Assembly: GCA_947652605.1 (NCBI GenBank)
Contig: OX393582.1
Span: 13,044,544 to 13,108,543, forward strand
Direction of reading: 5' to 3'
Length of the DNA: 64,000 nucleotides
Source of the DNA: Elmis aenea
Taxonomy: Eukaryota; Arthropoda; Insecta; Coleoptera; Elmidae
Shown: one piece after another, positions 33,401 through 39,400 of the stretch
Position numbering within the stretch: the first letter of the stretch is position 1
How the letters are laid out: every line of letters starts with the position of its first letter
The notes under the pieces: model-generated
What the model saw: the letters and a program-made list of their open reading frames with translations, nothing else
Databases searched by the model: none
Told to the model about the DNA's origin: nothing
Position numbers and translations under genes: made by a program

Positions 33401-36400
33401 AAATGATGATAGTGACCAAGATATTTTTATTGAACCACCTGCAGTTAATGAGTTAACAGACGAAGATTCAGATGAAGAAGAAGGGACGAATATAAACTGT
33501 TTATCCAGAAATCAACTAATGGCACCGGCAGAGAAAAACAGACCAGACAAGAAGTTTCAACTATTTCCAACCTAAACAAAATACCAAAGATCACCAAAAA
33601 ATCAAAAAAAGATCAAATTATATGGAGCAGTGGCGGTAAAACTATACATATACAACCTAGTCAATTTCATTTTATGGCAGAAGAAAATATTGATGAAGTC
33701 GCTGCTGTTCAATATTTTGAACGGTTTTTTGATGATACTTTAATCGAATTAATTATTACTGCCAGTTCCGAATATTGCTTATCAAAAAACTGGCCAGATA
33801 TAAAATTAACCAAAGAGGAATTGCGAGTATTTTTTGCCATTTTAATTGTTTCTGGGTACAATCCATTGCCAGGAAAAGCAATGTATTGGAGTACATGTAG
33901 TGATTTGCGCAACATTGCGATATATGAATCTATGCGGAGGGATAGATTTAATAATATCATGAAATCACTTCATTTTAAATCAAATTTAAACTTAGACAAG
34001 CTCGATAAGTTTTCCAAATTACGACCATTAATTTCATATATTCAAAAAAAATGTATGGAAAATTATACACCCACCTCAGCAATATCGCATGATGAGGCAA
34101 TGGTGGAATACTTCGGTAGGCACGGATGTAAGCAAGCGATTAGAAATAAACCAATACGATTTGGATACAAGGTTTGGTGTCAAAATTCACCATCTGGTTA
34201 TCTAATCGCCTTTGATCCTTACCAAGGAAAAACTTATCGAGGAAATGAAATAATGGAGAGTAAATTTGGTAAATGTTCATCTACAGTGCTTTACTTGCTA
34301 GACCAATATCCTATATATACCTTGCTTTCAACCTTATCATGGTTTATAATTTTATAGTTTATATGTCTCAAATTTAATTTACATTGTAATATACTTTCAC
34401 AAATAAATTTGAAATTATAAAACATACCAAGATTATTATTATTTGTACTCATATTCCCCTAGCGTCGTCATATAACGACAGCTCCTAAGTCAGGACCTGC
34501 GTCCTGTAATTTAATAAAAAGTGATTTTTCATGTATCTATGGCCATTTTTAAACAACTGATTGAATTTCAAAACATTTTGATAAATATTTCTTAATTCCG
34601 GAGAATAGGGGTTTTAAAATCGTGATTTAAATCAATTGATTTTATTTAAAAGCAAAATATACCTGTATAATTTTTTTGGTGTAACAATACACTCACTGAT
34701 ATTTTAACGTAAAATTGTATACCAAGGTCAAATTTAATCAAGAAATAGGAATTTAAAAAGTTCTGTCGAGTGCGCTAATGGTTTTTTTTTTTAAATGACG
34801 CTAGAAAATATAATGACTGATACTAAACGGCATTTTACCTTTTTAAATGCCATACTATAATGCTAATTGAACATACATAAATTCAGTCGTCTTTAGTAGG
34901 TTTAAACGTTCTACAGAAGAATTTTAGGATATATTTCCCTACCTTTATATACAAATAATTTAAAGTTCCTAAAGCCCTTCCATTTGTTTTCTTACTTTTA
35001 TGAACAACTTTTTTTTAAGGCAAAAAATCACATCCCTGTACAGGGTGGTCCAAATTCGATGGGATTGCATGGGTATCTCGGTTAATAATTAAGATAGAGA
35101 AACTGTTAAATTACCAAAAATGTGCAGTTTTTTGAGACAAACTCAGAAACGTTTTCAAAAATATTCTATCATTTCCGGTTTTCGAGTTATCGAATAAAAA
35201 GTGTTTTTTTGTCATATTAATAATGTGTCATATCTCCGTTATTGTTGTAAATATCAAAAATATTTATTAAGATTATTTTTGGATATTTTTATGTTTAATT
35301 TGATTATACTAAAAAAAAAAATTTACGCTCGCCGTTAAAAATTTATGACACAAACTTACCTTTTTTTAAATGGAAACGATAGTTGGCTATGACCTATTTA
35401 AATTCCTCATTTTTTTCTCATTTCAAATATATAAGGGTTGATGTATTTATTTTCAACAATACGCAAGTTATGAAGGTTTTTTAGTTTTTTTTTTAAAGAA
35501 AATCATAGTAGGCTGTGAAAGCAAAAAATAAACAAGGTGTAAAACCTTATAAAACTCATGTAGTACAAATTACCAAGGTTTTTTAATTTGTTATTGAGAT
35601 AAACACGAAATTTTTTGAACATAAGATAAACAACAATATCCTACATTACTGCTGATACCGTTGTTTTCTTATTTTCAAATATTTACAATGTTTATCTCCA
35701 CAACAAATTAAAAAACCTTGGTAACTTGTACCACATGGGTTTTGTAAGGTTTTACACCTTGTTTGGTTTTTGTTTTCATAGCCTACTATGATTTTCTTAG
35801 GAAAAAAACCTAAAAAACCTTCATAACTTGCTACTAACATGTTACTGTATCTGTAAGTGTACTTAGTATTTAATCAAAATAAATTCTAAGTCCCAAGTTG
35901 ACTTAGCTTAATTTCTGCTATCATGCCTAACCCCCTGATCCTGAATTACTAACGTACCTCTCAACCGTTGCTACGATCTCATAAAGGTCGTATGTAACAT
36001 TATTAAAAATAAATACATCGACCCTTATATATTTGGAATGAGAAAAAAATGAGGAATTTAAATAGGTCATAGCCAACTATCGTTTCCATTTAAAAAAAGG
36101 TAAGTTTGTGTCATAACTTTTTAATGGCGAGCGTAAAATTTTTTTTTTTAGTATAATCAAATTAAACATAAAAATATCCAAAAATAATCTTAATAAATAT
36201 TTTTGATATTTACAACAATAAAGGAGATGTGACACATTATTAATATGACAAAAAAACACTTTTTATTCGATAACTCGAAAACCGGAAATGATAGAATATA
36301 TTTGAAAACGGTTCTGAGTTTGCCTCAAAAAACTGCACATTTTTGGTAATTTAACCGTTTCTCTATCTTAAATATTAACCGAGATACCCATGCAATCCCA

Positions 36401-39400
36401 TCGAATTTGGACCACCCTGTATAAGTTGTATCTTAACGATATCGCAAAAGTAATATTGTTATTATGATATAACTATCAATAGGTGTCAAAACAAGTGAAG
36501 TAGGTTATTTTAAATAATTTGCCACTTTGTTCTTTTTAGTGTACCTACATGCAATCTTAATTATTTAATAATCAATCAAACACAAGTAACAAATTTACCA
36601 TAAATTATCAATAATCTTTGCTGATTAACATCAAAAACGTTTAAGAGACAATACTTGTCAAGATAAAACATTGACAAGATGATTTTGAGAGTTCAAGAGT
36701 GTATGGTTCAATCTTTTGCACAAATTGTTGATAACTGATTTTATGTACAAGGATAATTTAACAATAAAAAACAGCTAGAATTCAGTAAAAAATATGTTTA
36801 AATTTAGTATAATTAAGGCACTGTTTTTTCGCTACCATTCGCGAATTTATGTAGGTAATATAAAAATTTGCAGTTAGCAATTCACAAATAAGAAAAAATT
36901 ATTTGATATTTCTTGTAGTATTTGAGTTATTTGTTTATCAATCAAAATACGTTGTACGAGGGAGTTTCAAAAAGTAACAGCAATCTGATTACTTTGATAT
37001 ATGTAATTCAGTTGGGGAGAAAAACGTTAAAAAAAAAAACTCTGCATAAGCGCTATGATTTGAGAAGTTGTGGTACCTATATCTACATGATTATATCCAT
37101 GCGACTAGCATAGGCGTTTAACAAAGGGAAAACGTTTTTACAAAGGTCTCGTTTTTTGCGTTTTTCTTCGGAACCGTTAAAGATTTTTTCAAAAACTTTG
37201 CACCATTTTACTTGTAAAGGATGCGCCAATTGGTAAATAGAAGAATTTCGATTTTATCGCTGACGGTTTCATGGCCAACGCGATCCCAAAAATGACCTTT
37301 TTCTATTAATTTTTCAGTTTTTCCCCTATTTTGCCGAAGGAAATGGCCAGTGGCACGTATATCTCTGCAAAACATTTAGTTTTGATGTCCTTGATACAAT
37401 GAACACAGCCTTCTAGCGACAACGTATCGTGACCCTCCTTTGTAAGCATTTCTGACTAAAGGCACAATCAAGGATGCGCGCATTGGTAAATAGGAAAATT
37501 AAGATTTTGTCTTTGACCGTTTCATGGCCAACGCGATCGCAAAAATTACTTTTATTGTTCAATGTTCTAGTTTTTTTCCTCTGGCCAGTGGCACGTATAA
37601 CTCTGGAAACAGTTAGTTTTGATGTTCTTGATGCAATAAACACAGCATTAATCAAATTCTAACGACAAGAGTAAAACAATGGATAGTTCCCGATAGTGCA
37701 ATGTAGCATTGAACTGAAGCTAGGAATGCGGACTTCTGTCTAAAGACGTGCTTCTCCTTCTTGATAACGCACGCCCTCACACGGCCACTGCAACTCTTGA
37801 CACCACTCGGAGATTTCAGATTTTACAGCATCCTTTACATCTTACTCCCTCTGATTATCATGCGTTTGGATCGCTGAACGGTGGACGAAGAATTGAGAGT
37901 GATGACGAGGTCAATGAAGTGGGGAATTTCTGATCAAACGCACAATATTTTTTTAAAAATTAGAATAAAGTATCATAGTTGATGCAATGGTATGAGAAGT
38001 ACGAGGTGTGGACAAATAGTTCGCGCGCTCAATTATTTTCTGCCGACGTGGTAACACTGTAGGCTTCTATGGTAGATTGGCGTTTAGGGGGAAACCTTAC
38101 GAGTCATCCATCTGTGCAGATTAGGTCTTATCATTCGTGAGTTTTTCGCTAGAAACGGCTTGAAAACGACGGATTACACCCAATGCAGCTCAAAGTAGCC
38201 CCCTGCGACTTTTTTGTTTCCTTAACTTTGCGGGGTGGATGTTTTGAGGACGGAAAGAACATCAAACGTGAAACGGCGATACTCCTGAAGGACCCAACTT
38301 TAAGGGATATGCAATACCGTTTTTAATAATAGAAAAAGCGTTGAGCTAAGTTTATTTAATCGAGGGGAGAGTGCTATAAGGGTGGCCGCTTTTCCGTCTC
38401 GGAATAACTAAAATTAGATATTTGATGAGCTAAGTGCACGAACTTTTGGTTTACACCTGTATATTAAAAAGGAGGGGCTCATGTAGAATAAGTGACATCT
38501 ACTGAGTCTCCAAATATTCAGCTAACTGCTACTTTTTGAAGCAACCTCGTATTATTAAACACTCATCTATTTTATGAATAATCTCGCGTAACCAGTTTTA
38601 AACTCTTGTCTCTTCATCAGTAGCATATTAATATACTAATACTGACGAATATAAAAAAGACAAGTTTTTTAAACCTATTCATTTTGTTGCCAAATTACTT
38701 TATCGAATCTCGGAAGACCTCAAATCTGGTCAGATTAATTTGCCAATAAATTATTTCTGTTTCTTTGATTGTTTTTCGTTGTTCTTGACCCGCGTTTTTG
38801 CAGTGTACGTGTAGTTTGTTCTTAAATTGGAGGTCCGTCATTGTATATGACAACTGTAGTCACGTAAAACCATTACTGTTAATGATTCGTGACCTTTTTT
38901 TTGCCTTGCTCTGCTGTTTTTGGACACGGTAAAAATTGCCGAGCACAGGAAATACTAAACAAGCTATGCTTAAATTGGAGCCAGAAAATTATAATTTTAA
39001 TGGTAATACATAACTGAAACACAATTATAAAAACACAATGTAAAACAAAACATTTTCAAATAACAATGTGCACTTAATATATCTCGTGCTGTCTCGTCGA
39101 TCAATGTATGCATTGTAGATTGAAGTAGAGATTCGTTTTGAAATAAATCACAAAAACAACATTCAAGAAAGTATATGTTCTTTTTACTCAGATTTCATAA
39201 AAAAAATTAAATACATTTACAAACAAATCGGTAAAACAATGTTTTTTTAAATGTACTTAAATTCACCCAAATAGATAGTGACTTTTTGGACACCCTGTAC
39301 TTATAGTGATCATTATTGTTTACGATTTTGTACATAAAATAAATGAAAAAACCATAATTATAAATTTAATGACCTTATTTTAATTGATTTTTTATTCAAA

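Larger units (their letters stand above)
31931..34612 (+). mobile_element. piggyBac copy 2, internally rearranged
   Basis: Left TTAA (31,927-31,930) and CCCTTATTCTCC intact. The right end reads GGAGAATAGGGG then TTTTAA, so both terminal repeat and target site have changed. Compared with copy 1, bases 32,351-32,781 are present twice (again at 33,350-33,780) and a 555 bp foldback segment lies between. It sits in a GATTTAAATC-rich repeat. Confidence 0.92.
36957..38549 (+). mobile_element. mariner element, decayed
   Basis: TACGAGGGAGTTTCAAAAAG at 36,955 pairs with CTTTTTGAAGCAACCTCGTA ending 38,551, on TA. Contains a transposase remnant, a 250 bp internal tandem duplication and a nested mariner. 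Confidence 0.8.
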
